From the NCBI GenBank assembly GCA_050010555.1, contig JBEKKV010000005.1:1-64000 (forward strand): a stretch of 64,000 bases of DNA. The letters run 5' to 3'. This document shows positions 42,365 through 51,912 of the stretch, in pieces (position 1 is the stretch's first letter; each line of letters opens with the position of its first letter). The DNA comes from JALHUB01 sp050010555 (GTDB lineage: Bacteria > Chloroflexota > Dehalococcoidia > DSTF01 > JALHUB01). Made by a program: the position numbers and the translations under genes. The notes below the pieces were generated by a model, which saw only the letters and a list, made by a program, of their open reading frames with translations, made no database searches and was not told the DNA's origin.

Positions 42365-42778
42365 ATGAACCGAAACCGCCTTCTGTTTGCGCCGCTGCTG
42401 CTGCTGGCGGCCCTCATCGCCGCTTCCTGCGGCCCGTCGAAGAACTCGGCCCAGTCGACGCCGACGCCATCCGCCGCGCCCGCCACCGCTGACCCTTACG
42501 AGGGCGTCGATAGCGTCATCAAAGGTTTTGCCCTCCACAACGCGGCTCCCACCATAAAGGATGTCACGATCACGTACAGAGTCGATTACACGGATTCCTC
42601 TGGTGTGAACTGGGTTGGCGCCACAGTATGCCCCGTTCCAAAGGATGACGTGGATTGCGCTTTCGGGATAATGAAGAGAGAGCCCGGCGGGGAGTGGCAG
42701 TTGTATTCTCTGGGAAGTGGTTATGCCAGCGGTACGCTTCCGCCCGACGTCAGAAAGGGTTTGAACCTCGCTGACTAA
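42365..42778 (+). CDS. Lipoprotein with one copy of a 100-residue repeat
   Basis: A 137-residue lipoprotein: signal peptide with lipobox IAASC, a Ser/Thr/Pro linker and one domain. That domain (YTDSSGVNWVGATV, IMKREPGGEWQLY, PPDVRKGL) matches the unit repeated three times in the next gene. Start ATG 42365 has GAGGACG upstream; an extended -10 box, TGCTATAAT (42312-42320), lies about 45 bases before it. Function unknown. Confidence 0.75.
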   Translation: MNRNRLLFAPLLLLAALIAASCGPSKNSAQSTPTPSAAPATADPYEGVDSVIKGFALHNAAPTIKDVTITYRVDYTDSSGVNWVGATVCPVPKDDVDCAFGIMKREPGGEWQLYSLGSGYASGTLPPDVRKGLNLAD

Positions 42779-42817
42779 TGTAGGCGTGGCGCTGAGGCTT
42801 AGGCGGACCGCGATGCA

Positions 42818-43897
42818 ATGAACATGAAGAAGGAGCTGTTGCTGCCAATGCTCGCGCTGCTGCTGGCGGCGCTTGCTGCCGCTTCCTGCTCCTCGTCCAA
42901 CAACTCGCCCCAGTCCACCCCAACGCTATCCGCCCCATCCGCCACCGCGACGGAAGCCGACATCGACAGCGTCATCACCCAGTTGATCTCGGACTACATC
43001 CATATCGACGATATGCCGATTGACCGGACGACCCAGTACACGGACGCCTCGGGCACGGAGTGGGTCAGGTTCGACGTGCACGTGCCGGACGATGCGCTCC
43101 GCGAGGGAGTTTCGGCGGGCGCCTGGCAGGTCGGGCTCATGAAGAGGGCACCCGGCGGGAACTGGGAACTGGTCGACGTCGGGGTGGGCGACATACAGTG
43201 CGGCGTGCCGTCGGACGTTCAGGCGGGGTTGGGGTTCGATATATGTCCGCCGGACGAGGAGCAACTGAACGACGCGATTATCGGCTGGCTCTCGAGCGGT
43301 CCCGCTTTCGGCATCCAGAGAGCCAACCTAAGAATCGATCGCAAGACGTACTACACTGACGCCTGGGGCACGCAATGGGTTCGCTTCTCCATGCTGCCCA
43401 TCCCCGATCTCACAAGCTCAACGTACGGCATCATGAGGAGGATCCCCGGCGGAAACTGGGAAGGGGCGGACTTTGGGTCAGCTCTCGTTGAGTGCTCTGT
43501 TCCAGCTGATGTCCAAGTCGGTCTTGGATTCCACAAATGCAATCCGAATGAAGATGACATGGACAGCGCGATAACCGCCTTCGTTTCTGAAACCTCGCCC
43601 GCGAGTCGGGTCATTGTTGACCGAAAGGAGAACGCGACGGACGGTTCGGGCACCGTTTGGCTCTACTTCGGAGCGCTCGTCGTCACCGACGCCTCAACAC
43701 ACCAGGTGTTCGGTCTGATGAAAAAAACGACCGAAGGTGACTGGGAGGGAGTTGTCGGTCTCGCTAAGGACGAGAGAGTGAGATGCCAGGTTCCGGAAGC
43801 AATTCGAGGCAACTTCGGCTGCCCCCTAGCCCCCACGCTGACCGCCTGGGCCCAAGCTACCCCTGCGCCTTCCCTCGAGACGACCCCGTCGCCATGA
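42818..43897 (+). CDS. Lipoprotein with three tandem copies of a 100-residue domain
   Basis: A 359-residue lipoprotein with lipobox AAASC. After the linker three homologous units follow (about 45-140, 147-245 and 246-345), each with a YTD.SGT.WVRF strand, an IMKR.PGGNWE turn and a conserved Cys near the end (CGVPSDVQAGLG, CSVPADVQVGLG, CQVPEAIRG). The single-unit gene 40 bases upstream is a paralogue, so the domain has been multiplied. Probably an extracellular binding protein. Confidence 0.78.
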   Translation: MNMKKELLLPMLALLLAALAAASCSSSNNSPQSTPTLSAPSATATEADIDSVITQLISDYIHIDDMPIDRTTQYTDASGTEWVRFDVHVPDDALREGVSAGAWQVGLMKRAPGGNWELVDVGVGDIQCGVPSDVQAGLGFDICPPDEEQLNDAIIGWLSSGPAFGIQRANLRIDRKTYYTDAWGTQWVRFSMLPIPDLTSSTYGIMRRIPGGNWEGADFGSALVECSVPADVQVGLGFHKCNPNEDDMDSAITAFVSETSPASRVIVDRKENATDGSGTVWLYFGALVVTDASTHQVFGLMKKTTEGDWEGVVGLAKDERVRCQVPEAIRGNFGCPLAPTLTAWAQATPAPSLETTPSP

Positions 43898-43916
43898 CTG
43901 AAACATGCGCGGCGCC

Positions 43917-45038
43917 TCACCACTCAGGCGGGCCGCGGTGCATCCGCACGCTCTCTAATATCCCCAGCGCGATGAACAGCGTCAGCAGCGAGCTTCCGCC
44001 CTGGCTGATGAACGGCAGCGGAATGCCAGTCACCGGCACGAGCCGTATGTTCACGCCGACGTTGATGAATACCTGGAACAGTATGTACGTGCAGATTCCC
44101 GTCGCCAGCAGGCGGCCGAAGGGGTCGCGCGACGAGGCAGCGGTCTGCAGACAGCGCATCAGCAGCACGATGAACAGCGCGAACAGGATGACCACGCCCA
44201 CGAAGCCCAACTCCTCGCCCAGCACGCTGAAAATGTAGTCGGTCGTCTGCGTGCGCAGATAGTCGAGCTGCGTCTGCGTGCCGTGCGTCAGCCCTTTGCC
44301 GAACAGCCTTCCCGAGCCGATGCTGATCTGCGCCTGAAGCGTGTTGAAGCCGGAGCCGAGCGGGTCCTTGCCCGGGTCGAGGAAGGTCGCGATGCGCTCT
44401 CGCTGGTAGTTGCTCATGACGGCGATAAGGGCGAACGGCGCGGCGACGGCGGCCGAGCCGATGAGCCCCAGCACGTGCGTCGCGCGGGCGCCGGCCATTA
44501 TGACGATAGCCAGCCAGATCGCTATCAGGATTATCGCCGAGCCGAGGTCGGGTTCGGCGAAGACGAGCGCAGTGGGCACGAGCGCGATGACGAGCGACGT
44601 CACGAATACCGACGCTGAGCCCATTCGCTCCTGCCGGTCCGCCAGGTACTTGGCGAGAACGATGACAACGAGGAGCTTCGCCATCTCCGACGGCTGCACC
44701 GGCGTGCCCGCAAGCTCGATCCAGCGCCGCGAGCCGTAGACCGCCTGCCCAATGACAAGCACGAACAGCAGCGACGCCAGCGCCGCCACGAACAGCCATT
44801 TGGCGGCGTAGCCCCAGAGCCGGTAGTCGACGCGGGAGACGCCGAACATAGCCGCGACGCCCACCATGGCGAAGGCGATCTGACGGGCCACCGGGTGCTC
44901 GATGACGGAGCTCGCGCTGCCGTAGCTGGGCAGGCTGCCGCTGTAGATGAGGAGAATGCCCAGCGCCACCAGGGCGAGCGCCGCAAGCAGCAGTATGTAG
45001 TCGAACTCCTTGGCGTAGTTGACTTTCGCGGCTCTCAT
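43917..45038 (-). CDS. rodA: RodA, SEDS-family peptidoglycan polymerase
   Basis: A 373-residue SEDS protein with ten helices that polymerises glycan strands from lipid II during elongation. QPSEMAKLL, FAEPDLGSAIIL and the C-terminal PVTGIPLPFISQGGSSLLT are family signatures, and the Asp in LFDP-like FLDPGKDPLGSG is near the periplasmic active loop. Its ATG overlaps the mrdA stop (ATGA), coupling it to its partner PBP2. Last gene of the rod-shape operon. Confidence 0.96.
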   Translation of the reverse strand: MRAAKVNYAKEFDYILLLAALALVALGILLIYSGSLPSYGSASSVIEHPVARQIAFAMVGVAAMFGVSRVDYRLWGYAAKWLFVAALASLLFVLVIGQAVYGSRRWIELAGTPVQPSEMAKLLVVIVLAKYLADRQERMGSASVFVTSLVIALVPTALVFAEPDLGSAIILIAIWLAIVIMAGARATHVLGLIGSAAVAAPFALIAVMSNYQRERIATFLDPGKDPLGSGFNTLQAQISIGSGRLFGKGLTHGTQTQLDYLRTQTTDYIFSVLGEELGFVGVVILFALFIVLLMRCLQTAASSRDPFGRLLATGICTYILFQVFINVGVNIRLVPVTGIPLPFISQGGSSLLTLFIALGILESVRMHRGPPEW

Positions 45039-46942
45039 TGTCCGTTATTGCGGTGGAAGTAGTAGTTGAGGATCTGGCCGCCCAGCGGGGCCGCGTTCTT
45101 GGCGCCGTTCCCGTTGTCCAGGAAGACGACGGCGGCAACCTGCGGGTCGTTCGCAGGCGCGAAGCCGGTGAACCAGGCGTGGCTGGCGTAAGTGCCGCCG
45201 CCCAGGTCGGGACCGTACTCCGCCGTGCCGGTCTTGCCGGCGACCTCGACGCCCGGGACCGCCGCGGTGCTGGCCGTGCCCCAGGCCACCGCCTGTCGCA
45301 TGCCCTCGCGGAAGATCGCCAGGTTGTCAGGGCTAATCGGAAGGTGGCTGGCGATGTTGGGAACGAACGGGAACAGCGACTTCCCCGTCGAGTCAACGAC
45401 GGAGCGCACGATCCGCGGCACCAGGACGTCGCCCCCGTTGGCGACCGCCGCGGTGACGCGCACCATCTGCAGCGGCGTCGCTTCGACAAATCCCTGGCCG
45501 ATGGCCATGTTGTAGGTATCGCCTATCGTCCAGTCCTCACCGATCTGGCTCTTCTTCCAGTCGGGGTCCGGTATCGTGCCAGCCGCCTCGTCCGGCAGGT
45601 CGATGCCGCTGGTCGCGCCGAGGCCGTAGGCGCGGGCATAACGGGCAAGAGCGTCGGCGCCCATGCCGTGGAACAGTTCGACGCCGTTCTGATAGTAGCC
45701 GCCGGCCAGCTCGTAGAAGTAGACGTCGGAGGACTGCGCGACGCCCTGGTAGAAGTTCATCGTGCCCAGCGCGGACCAGTCCTTAAAGACGTAGACGATG
45801 CTGGGGTCGTACTCGTTGGGGACGGTGATGGAACCGGTGCTGGTGATGGTCGTGCCCGGGTTGGCAACGCCCTCCTGAAGAGCGCCGGTGCCGGTTATCT
45901 GCTTGAACGTGCTGCCCGGCGGGTAGACGGAAGAGATGCAGTGGTTCAGAAGCGGCTTGCCCGGGTCGTCGAGGAGCGACTGGTACTGCTGCTGCGTTAT
46001 GTTGGTGAAAATGTTGTTGTCGTAGTTGGGCAGCGACACCATCGACAGGATCTCGCCGGTATGCACGTCCATGACGATGGCGCAGGCGGTGGTGGAGCCG
46101 GAATCGCTCATGGCCTGCTGGACGAAATCGGTGACGTGCTTCTGGAGGTCGAGATCGAGCGAGAGGACAAGGCCGGCGCCGGGCGTCGCGGGGTTCTCCT
46201 TCAACGTTTGCATTTCCCTGCCCGAGGCGTCGACCTCGACGTCATTGCTGCCGGGCTGGCCCCGGAGCACCGATTCGTAGACTGATTCAATGCCCGTCTG
46301 CCCGACGCGGTCGTTCATCTGATAGCCCTTGGTCGCCAGGTCAGGGTACTGGTCTGCCGTAACTTGGCCGACGTAGCCGAGGATGTGCGAAAGGACGTCG
46401 CCGGTGGTGTAGTGCCGGATGGGCGTGACGATGACCTGGGCGCCGGGGATGCTGCTCTCGCGCTCCCGGAGAGCGAATGCTTCGTCGGAGCTTATGCCTT
46501 CCTTGATGATGACGGGCGTGAAGGGGTCTTTGCTCGCGCGCGCCACGTCGACCTTGGCAGTGATGTCGGCGGCGGGAACCTGAAGTAGGGCCTCCAACTG
46601 CCTTGAGAGGTCCGCCTCGCGGTCCTTCGGGAAATCGGCGGGCACGACGCCGGCCGAGAACTCGGGAATGTTCTCCACCAATGGCGTGCCGTTGCGGTCG
46701 AAAATGATGCCGCGCGCCGGCGTTACCGGCGAAACCCTCAGACTGTTGGTCTCGGCGCGCAGCTCGTACGCCTGTCCTTGGAAGATCTGCAGGCGCAGGA
46801 GCTGGAGCGTCATCACGCCGAAGACGATGAGGATCAGCAGGCGGAAGTAGAAGAACTTGTCGCGCAGCACCTGCTTATCGCTGCGCTCCTCCTTCTCCTT
46901 CGGCGAGCGCCACCTTCGCTCCTTGCGACCCAGCAAATCCAT
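45035..46942 (-). CDS. mrdA: Penicillin-binding protein 2 (elongation transpeptidase)
   Basis: A 635-residue class B PBP: one N-terminal helix (about 32-50), the pedestal domain with RGIIFDRNGTPL, and the transpeptidase domain. Active-site motifs are SxxK (Ser344-Lys347 in PPGSTFKQ), SSD (404-406) and KTG (570-572). It cross-links wall peptides and partners RodA, encoded next. Start ATG 46942. The highly charged N-terminus (RKERRWRSPKEKEER) is cytoplasmic. Confidence 0.95.
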   Translation of the reverse strand: MDLLGRKERRWRSPKEKEERSDKQVLRDKFFYFRLLILIVFGVMTLQLLRLQIFQGQAYELRAETNSLRVSPVTPARGIIFDRNGTPLVENIPEFSAGVVPADFPKDREADLSRQLEALLQVPAADITAKVDVARASKDPFTPVIIKEGISSDEAFALRERESSIPGAQVIVTPIRHYTTGDVLSHILGYVGQVTADQYPDLATKGYQMNDRVGQTGIESVYESVLRGQPGSNDVEVDASGREMQTLKENPATPGAGLVLSLDLDLQKHVTDFVQQAMSDSGSTTACAIVMDVHTGEILSMVSLPNYDNNIFTNITQQQYQSLLDDPGKPLLNHCISSVYPPGSTFKQITGTGALQEGVANPGTTITSTGSITVPNEYDPSIVYVFKDWSALGTMNFYQGVAQSSDVYFYELAGGYYQNGVELFHGMGADALARYARAYGLGATSGIDLPDEAAGTIPDPDWKKSQIGEDWTIGDTYNMAIGQGFVEATPLQMVRVTAAVANGGDVLVPRIVRSVVDSTGKSLFPFVPNIASHLPISPDNLAIFREGMRQAVAWGTASTAAVPGVEVAGKTGTAEYGPDLGGGTYASHAWFTGFAPANDPQVAAVVFLDNGNGAKNAAPLGGQILNYYFHRNNGQ

Positions 46943-46970
46943 AACGAGCCTCAGCTTCTGAAAAGCTCAG

Positions 46971-47471
46971 TCAGACGTAGCTGCGAATCTTGCCCAAGCC
47001 ACCGCTTCGCAACCAGACCAGCCAGTAAACCGGTAGCGTGAATAGAACGTTGACGATGCTCGTCGGCACGACCACGCGTACCAGTGCCGTTAGCCAGCCG
47101 ACGCTGTCTCCCTCCAGCCGCAGCGCCACGAGAAGAACGACCTCGTATATGAGGCTGGACAGAAACGCGACGACCAGCGCCAGCAGCAGGTGATTCGGCG
47201 TGACATTGAGCGCCCGCAGCTCGGACAGGAGCAGCACCGGAACCGCGGCGAGAAGCGCCACGCCGACCGGCTGGCTGCCAAACAGGCTGAGGCACAGGCC
47301 ACCGATAGGTATCACCACCATCGCCTCCTGCCGGCCGCGAACGATCGTCCAGCAGACGAGCAGCACGAGCACTAGGTTCGGCGAGACGCCGAACATGGGG
47401 AACGCCGGCATCACCGATGTCTGCACCAGGGCGGTCAGCAGGAGCAGCAGCGTCGCCAGAACGTATTTCAC
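46971..47471 (-). CDS. mreD: Rod shape-determining protein MreD
   Basis: A 166-residue membrane protein with about five helices, identified by family look (ALVQTSVMPAFPMFGVSPNLVLVLLV and the position between mreC and mrdA). Its start overlaps the mreC stop by four bases. Part of the elongasome that positions wall synthesis. Confidence 0.9.
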   Translation of the reverse strand: MKYVLATLLLLLTALVQTSVMPAFPMFGVSPNLVLVLLVCWTIVRGRQEAMVVIPIGGLCLSLFGSQPVGVALLAAVPVLLLSELRALNVTPNHLLLALVVAFLSSLIYEVVLLVALRLEGDSVGWLTALVRVVVPTSIVNVLFTLPVYWLVWLRSGGLGKIRSYV

Positions 47472-48292
47472 GGCGTCACCAGCTTCTGGGGAACGAAGCT
47501 CGTCAGCACCAGCACCGTCTCAATGTGCGATAGGCTTGCCAGCGGCTCCAGCGTCACCGACTGGAAGAGGTCCTGCGGCCCGCCACCGACGTCCGTTACC
47601 TTGCCGATGACCAGCCCGGCCGGGTACAGTCCGCCGATCGCCGAGGTGATGACGGTATCGCCGTCCTTGACGGCCGCACCCTGACCGACGAAATCGATGG
47701 AGAGCTTGCGGCTGTAGCTGCCCGTAACGACGCCCTCCGCGCGCGACTCCTGCACCATCGCCGAGATCGCGCTGCCGGGATCGGTGACGAGCGTGACCCA
47801 GGAGTAGGAGTCGAACACCTTGGTGACCGTGCCGACAACGCTGTTGCCCTCGGTGACGACGACCATGCCCTCCTGAAGCCCATCGTGGGTGCCCCTGTCG
47901 ATCGCGACGGCCTCCTTCAGGCTGTCGGGGTCCTTCGCCACGACGTTGGCGACCAGGTACTGGGCGTCGGCGTTGCTCTGCTTGACCAGGAGCAGCGCCT
48001 GCAACTGGCTGAGCTGCGCCTGGGCGTTCAGCAGCGTGGCGACCTGATTCTTGAGCTGCTCGTTCTCCGCGCGGAGGCTATCGTTCTCGCTGCGCACATC
48101 GCCGATGTCGCGGACGTTTGAAAGCCAGCCGGCCACCGGGTCGGAGACATTACGAAGGGCGTGTTGGACCGGCGCCGCGACGTCCAGGAAGGCGTTCTGA
48201 AAGGGGTCGATGACGCCGGCGCGGGAGAGCAGGATGAGGACGAGGCTGAGGCCGACAACCCCCAACGTCCAGGTGCCCAGCCGAGAGCTCAT
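47468..48292 (-). CDS. mreC: Rod shape-determining protein MreC
   Basis: A 274-residue bitopic protein: an N-terminal helix (8-25), a coiled-coil (about 66-100, ENDSLRAENEQLKNQVATL) and the beta domain with DRGTHDGLQEGMVVV and SAIGGLYPAGLVIG. It activates PBP2-RodA from the outside. Start ATG 48292, with MreB upstream by 96 bases. Confidence 0.95.
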   Translation of the reverse strand: MSSRLGTWTLGVVGLSLVLILLSRAGVIDPFQNAFLDVAAPVQHALRNVSDPVAGWLSNVRDIGDVRSENDSLRAENEQLKNQVATLLNAQAQLSQLQALLLVKQSNADAQYLVANVVAKDPDSLKEAVAIDRGTHDGLQEGMVVVTEGNSVVGTVTKVFDSYSWVTLVTDPGSAISAMVQESRAEGVVTGSYSRKLSIDFVGQGAAVKDGDTVITSAIGGLYPAGLVIGKVTDVGGGPQDLFQSVTLEPLASLSHIETVLVLTSFVPQKLVTP

Positions 48293-48388
48293 CGCAAAAC
48301 CCTCTTCCCGTCAACGACGTGGCTCCGAGAGAGCTGCCGCCGGGGAATCACTGCCAACCGCATGATTGACGCAGGCCGCGCCGAGGGT

Positions 48389-49450
48389 CTAGCGCGGCGA
48401 CTTGCGCGCTGCCAAATTCGACTGAACCTTTGAGAGCAGGGCCGCCTCCTCCAGCACCTCGCCGGCGCCGCGGACAACGCAGGTCAGCGGGCCCTCGGCG
48501 ACATAAACGGGGAATTTCGTTTCCTGCGCCAGCCTGCGGTCGAGCCCGGCCAGGAGGGCGCCGCCGCCGGCAAGCGCGATGCCCCGGTACATGAGGTCCG
48601 CTACCAGCTCCGGCGGCGTGATTTCGATTGTCGACCGCACGGCGTCGACGATGGCGTTGATAGACCCGGAAAGGGCGTCGCGCAGCTCGACGGTGCTGAC
48701 TTCCACCGACTTCGGCAGGCCCGTCGCCAGGTCGCGCCCGCGCAGGACCACCGTCCCTTCCTCGTCCATCGGGAAAGCGGAGCCGGCCTCGATCTTTATC
48801 TCCTCCGCCGTCCGCTCGCCGATTAGCAGGTTGTGCACCTGGCGGGCGTAGGCCATGATCTCCTGGTCCATCTCGTCGCCGGCGGTTCGCACGGAGGTGG
48901 CGACGACGATGCCGCCGAGCGCTATGACCGCCACTTCCGTCGTGCCGCCGCCGATGTCGACGATCATGCAGCCGCTGGGCTCCATGATCGGCAGGCCGGC
49001 GCCGATCGCCGCCGCCATCGGCTCTTCGACGAGATAAGCTGCCCGGGCGCCCGCATTCAGCGAGGCGTCGTGAACGGCGCGCTTCTCGACTTCCGTCACG
49101 CCGCTCGGAATGCCAACGACGACGCGCGGTCGGGGGATACCGAAGCCGAACTTCTCGTGCACGGAGCGGATAAAGTACTGGAGCATGCGCTCGGTGACCT
49201 GGAAGTCGGAGATGACGCCGTCGCGCATGGGGCGAACAGCGACGATGTTCGAAGGCGTGCGGCCGACCATGCGCTTGGCCTCGGCGCCGATGGCGAGGAT
49301 CTTCTTGCTGACGCGGTCGATGGCGACGACGGACGGCTCGTCGATGACGATGCCACGGCCCTTGACCATGACCAGCGTGTTCGCCGTGCCCAGGTCAATG
49401 CCGATGTCGTGCGAGAAAGCGCCCATAAAGGCTGACAGGGGATTCCACAC
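48389..49450 (-). CDS. mreB: Rod shape-determining protein MreB
   Basis: A 353-residue actin-like ATPase. The phosphate-1 loop IGIDLGTANTLV, the phosphate-2 loop IVDIGGGTTEVAV and the adenosine motif IALAGGGALLAG are intact. It forms membrane-bound filaments directing elongation. The N-terminus (WNPLSAFMGAF) is amphipathic and suits membrane binding. Start GTG 49450; an ATG at 49426 is the alternative. Promoter TTTCCC-17-TATAAT at 49494-49522. Confidence 0.96.
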   Translation of the reverse strand: MWNPLSAFMGAFSHDIGIDLGTANTLVMVKGRGIVIDEPSVVAIDRVSKKILAIGAEAKRMVGRTPSNIVAVRPMRDGVISDFQVTERMLQYFIRSVHEKFGFGIPRPRVVVGIPSGVTEVEKRAVHDASLNAGARAAYLVEEPMAAAIGAGLPIMEPSGCMIVDIGGGTTEVAVIALGGIVVATSVRTAGDEMDQEIMAYARQVHNLLIGERTAEEIKIEAGSAFPMDEEGTVVLRGRDLATGLPKSVEVSTVELRDALSGSINAIVDAVRSTIEITPPELVADLMYRGIALAGGGALLAGLDRRLAQETKFPVYVAEGPLTCVVRGAGEVLEEAALLSKVQSNLAARKSPR

Positions 49451-49493
49451 GGGAAGCCGCTCCTTGGCTAGATGACGATCCGAATCGTGCCGA

Positions 49494-49522
49494 ATTATAG
49501 CGCATCGTCTGGGCTAGGGAAA
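49494..49522 (-). promoter_or_regulatory. Promoter of the mreBCD-mrdA-rodA operon
   Basis: On the minus strand TATAAT (49494-49499) with a weak -35, TTTCCC (49517-49522), 17 bases away. The start of mreB is about 44 bases downstream of the -10 box. Confidence 0.6.
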
Positions 49523-49545
49523 GGGGCGGCAGCGAATCAGTTTTC

Positions 49546-49585
49546 TAGCGCTTCGAAATGCCCTAGCGGGCAAATCAAAGCGCTA
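49546..49585. other. Long hairpin between ligA and mreB
   Basis: TAGCGCTT (49546-49553) pairs with AAGCGCTA (49578-49585), and TGCCC (49559-49563) with GGGCA (49568-49572) inside it. There is no T-run on the minus strand after the stem, so it is not a classical terminator of the ligA transcript; it could still end it with Rho or stabilise the 3' end. Confidence 0.45.
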
Positions 49586-49634
49586 ATGCAGATTGGACAC
49601 GGCGGAGCGCACGGCATGCTGCGCCCTGGTTTCC

Positions 49635-51680
49635 CTACCGGCGCTCCAGCAGCGCCAGGAACTCCTCCTCCGAGACGACCTTCGTCCCCAGCTCCTGCGC
49701 TCGCTGCGCCTTCGAGCCGGGGCTCTCGCCGACGACCACGTAGTCGGTCTTGCGGCTCACGCTGGCGACCGCGCTCCCGCCAAGCTCGCGGATGCGCTCT
49801 TCCGCCTCCTCCCGCGTCAGCGTCGATAGCGTGCCGGTGACGACGATGGTCAGCCCGTGCAGCGGACCTTCCTTCCGCCCACCGGCGGACTCCTCCGCCA
49901 GGCGCACGCCGGCGCGTCGCAGCTTTTCGACGATGCGGCGGTTGTCCTCGTCGTCGAAGTAGGCGCGCACGCTCTGGGCGATCTTCGGCCCGACCGTCGG
50001 AACGGCCTCGAGCTCTTCGACGGAGGCCGCGGCCATGGCGTCGATGCTGCCGAAATGCTCCGCCAAGCGGTCCGCCATCTCGCCGCCGACGTGGCGGATG
50101 CCGAGCGCGAAGACGACGCGGCTCAAAGGCCGCTGCTTGCTTCGCTCGGTCTGATCGACGATCTTCTCCGCCGTCTTCTCTCCCAGCCTCCTTGGATGAC
50201 CATCTCCAGGCAGCATCAGTTCGGCGAGCTGGTCCGCCGTCAGGCCGTAGATATCCCCCGGATCGGCAACGAGCCGGTTCGCCAGCAACACTGCTGCCAG
50301 CGACTCGCCGATCCCTTCGATGTCCATGGCGCCGCGTGAGACGAAGTGCTCGAGGAGGCGTTCCGCCTGCGCCGGGCAGGCGGTGTTTGTGCAGTAGCTC
50401 ATCGCCTCGCCCTCCAGTCGCCGGACGGGCGCGCTGCAGACGGGACACTTCTCCGGCGTGCGATAGACCCGCTCCTTGCCGGTGCGCAGGCTCAGGACGG
50501 GCCCGACGACCTGCGGAATCACGTCGCCGGCGCGCTGGACGATCACGGTGTCGCCGATGCGGATATCCTTGCGATGGATGTCGTCCTCGTTGTGCAGCGT
50601 GGCGAGCTTGACGGTGGCGCCGCCGACGCGCACCGGCTCCAGGATAGCGTACGGGTTGAGGCTACCGGTGCGACCGACGTTGATGCCGATGTCGATTAGC
50701 TTCGTCGTCGCCTGGATGGGCGGGAACTTGTAGGCGATGGCCCAGCGCGGCTCGCGGCCGACGACGCCCAGACGCTCCTGGAGCGCCAGGTCGTCCATCT
50801 TCACGACAATGCCGTCGATCTCGTAGGGAAGGCTATCGCGGCGGCCCGCCCACTCGCGGCAGAGGGCGATTGCGTCGTCGATGCCGGGCATACGCGCGTT
50901 GTTCGGGTTGGTGCGAAAGCCCAGCGAGCCCAGCCACTCCAGCGTCTCCCACTGCGTCGGCGGCGGCGACCGGCCCTCTAGCCAGCCGAGCTGGTAAACG
51001 AAGATGTCCAGCGGCCGGCGCGCGCTGATGCGGGCGTCGAGTTGGCGGACGGAGCCGGCGGCGGCGTTGCGCGGATTAGCGAACAGCGGCTGGCCCTCCC
51101 CGACGCGCTCCTCGTTGAGCCGCTCGAAGCCCTGCTTCGTCATGTAGACTTCGCCCCGCACCTCGAAGCGCGGCGGCGCGCCCTTGCCCAGTCGCAGGGA
51201 AACGCTGCGAATGGTGCGCAGGTTCTCGGTGATGTTCTCGCCGCGGCGGCCGTCACCACGCGTCGCGCCCTGGGCGAAGAGCCCGTCTTCGTACACCAGC
51301 GCCACCGCCAGGCCGTCCATCTTCGGCTCGCAGACCAGCGCGAAGTCGTCGCTGCCGGCGAGACCGCTCACGCGGCGATGCCAGGCGCGAAGCTCCTCCT
51401 CGCTGAAAGCGTTGGCCAGGCTGAGCAGCGGCACGCGGTGCTCGACGATGCCGAACGCCGCAACCGGCTGACCGCTGACCCGCTGCGTCGGCGAGTCGGG
51501 CGTGATGAGCTGTGGGTAGCGCTCCTCGAGGGAACGCAACTCGCGCATGAGGTCGTCGTACGCGGCGTCGCTTGTCTCCGGGCTGTCGAGTACGTAGTAG
51601 CGGTAGTCGTGGTAGGAGATGAGGGAGCGCAGCTCCTCGACGCGGAGCTTGGCGGCCTGGAGATCGCGGTCCTCCTCCAT
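49635..51680 (-). CDS. ligA: NAD-dependent DNA ligase
   Basis: A 681-residue ligase with all domains: the Ia domain with HDYRYYV, adenylation domain with nucleophile Lys120 (CEPKMDGLA), OB fold, a four-Cys zinc finger (CPVC and CTNTACP), helix-hairpin-helix repeats and a C-terminal BRCT domain (GLTIVVTGTLSTLTREEAEERI). It seals nicks in replication and repair. Start ATG 51680 has GAAGGAG upstream. An extended -10 (TGCTATACT, minus strand, 51712-51720) precedes it. Confidence 0.97.
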   Translation of the reverse strand: MEEDRDLQAAKLRVEELRSLISYHDYRYYVLDSPETSDAAYDDLMRELRSLEERYPQLITPDSPTQRVSGQPVAAFGIVEHRVPLLSLANAFSEEELRAWHRRVSGLAGSDDFALVCEPKMDGLAVALVYEDGLFAQGATRGDGRRGENITENLRTIRSVSLRLGKGAPPRFEVRGEVYMTKQGFERLNEERVGEGQPLFANPRNAAAGSVRQLDARISARRPLDIFVYQLGWLEGRSPPPTQWETLEWLGSLGFRTNPNNARMPGIDDAIALCREWAGRRDSLPYEIDGIVVKMDDLALQERLGVVGREPRWAIAYKFPPIQATTKLIDIGINVGRTGSLNPYAILEPVRVGGATVKLATLHNEDDIHRKDIRIGDTVIVQRAGDVIPQVVGPVLSLRTGKERVYRTPEKCPVCSAPVRRLEGEAMSYCTNTACPAQAERLLEHFVSRGAMDIEGIGESLAAVLLANRLVADPGDIYGLTADQLAELMLPGDGHPRRLGEKTAEKIVDQTERSKQRPLSRVVFALGIRHVGGEMADRLAEHFGSIDAMAAASVEELEAVPTVGPKIAQSVRAYFDDEDNRRIVEKLRRAGVRLAEESAGGRKEGPLHGLTIVVTGTLSTLTREEAEERIRELGGSAVASVSRKTDYVVVGESPGSKAQRAQELGTKVVSEEEFLALLERR

Positions 51681-51760
51681 GACGCTCCTTCTCCATGGTG
51701 GAGATGGCCTCAGTATAGCATGGCGCCGGAGCGAGTCATCGCCGTCTTCTGCGCCGCTTG

Positions 51761-51790
51761 TTGACAACGGTCGCGCCTTCTCCCTATTCT
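51761..51790 (+). promoter_or_regulatory. Promoter of the GH38-like gene
   Basis: TTGACA (51761-51766), 18-base spacer and TATTCT (51785-51790). It is divergent from the ligA promoter 40 bases away. Confidence 0.6.
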
Positions 51791-51912
51791 GCGAAGAGCA
51801 GCAGAAGCCGGCTGGGAGACCACGTTCGCATATGACGGTTTGGCCAACGGATGACTACAGGCACAGCGCTCTTCTTCATTTCCCTTCGCCTTCCCTTCCC
51901 CTTCCGACGTTG

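Noticed and set aside
43924..45489. A 521-codon minus-strand frame in another phase across rodA and the end of mrdA.
   Set aside because: Same-strand shadow with Arg/Ala/Pro-rich noise; rodA and mrdA are clear in the other phase.
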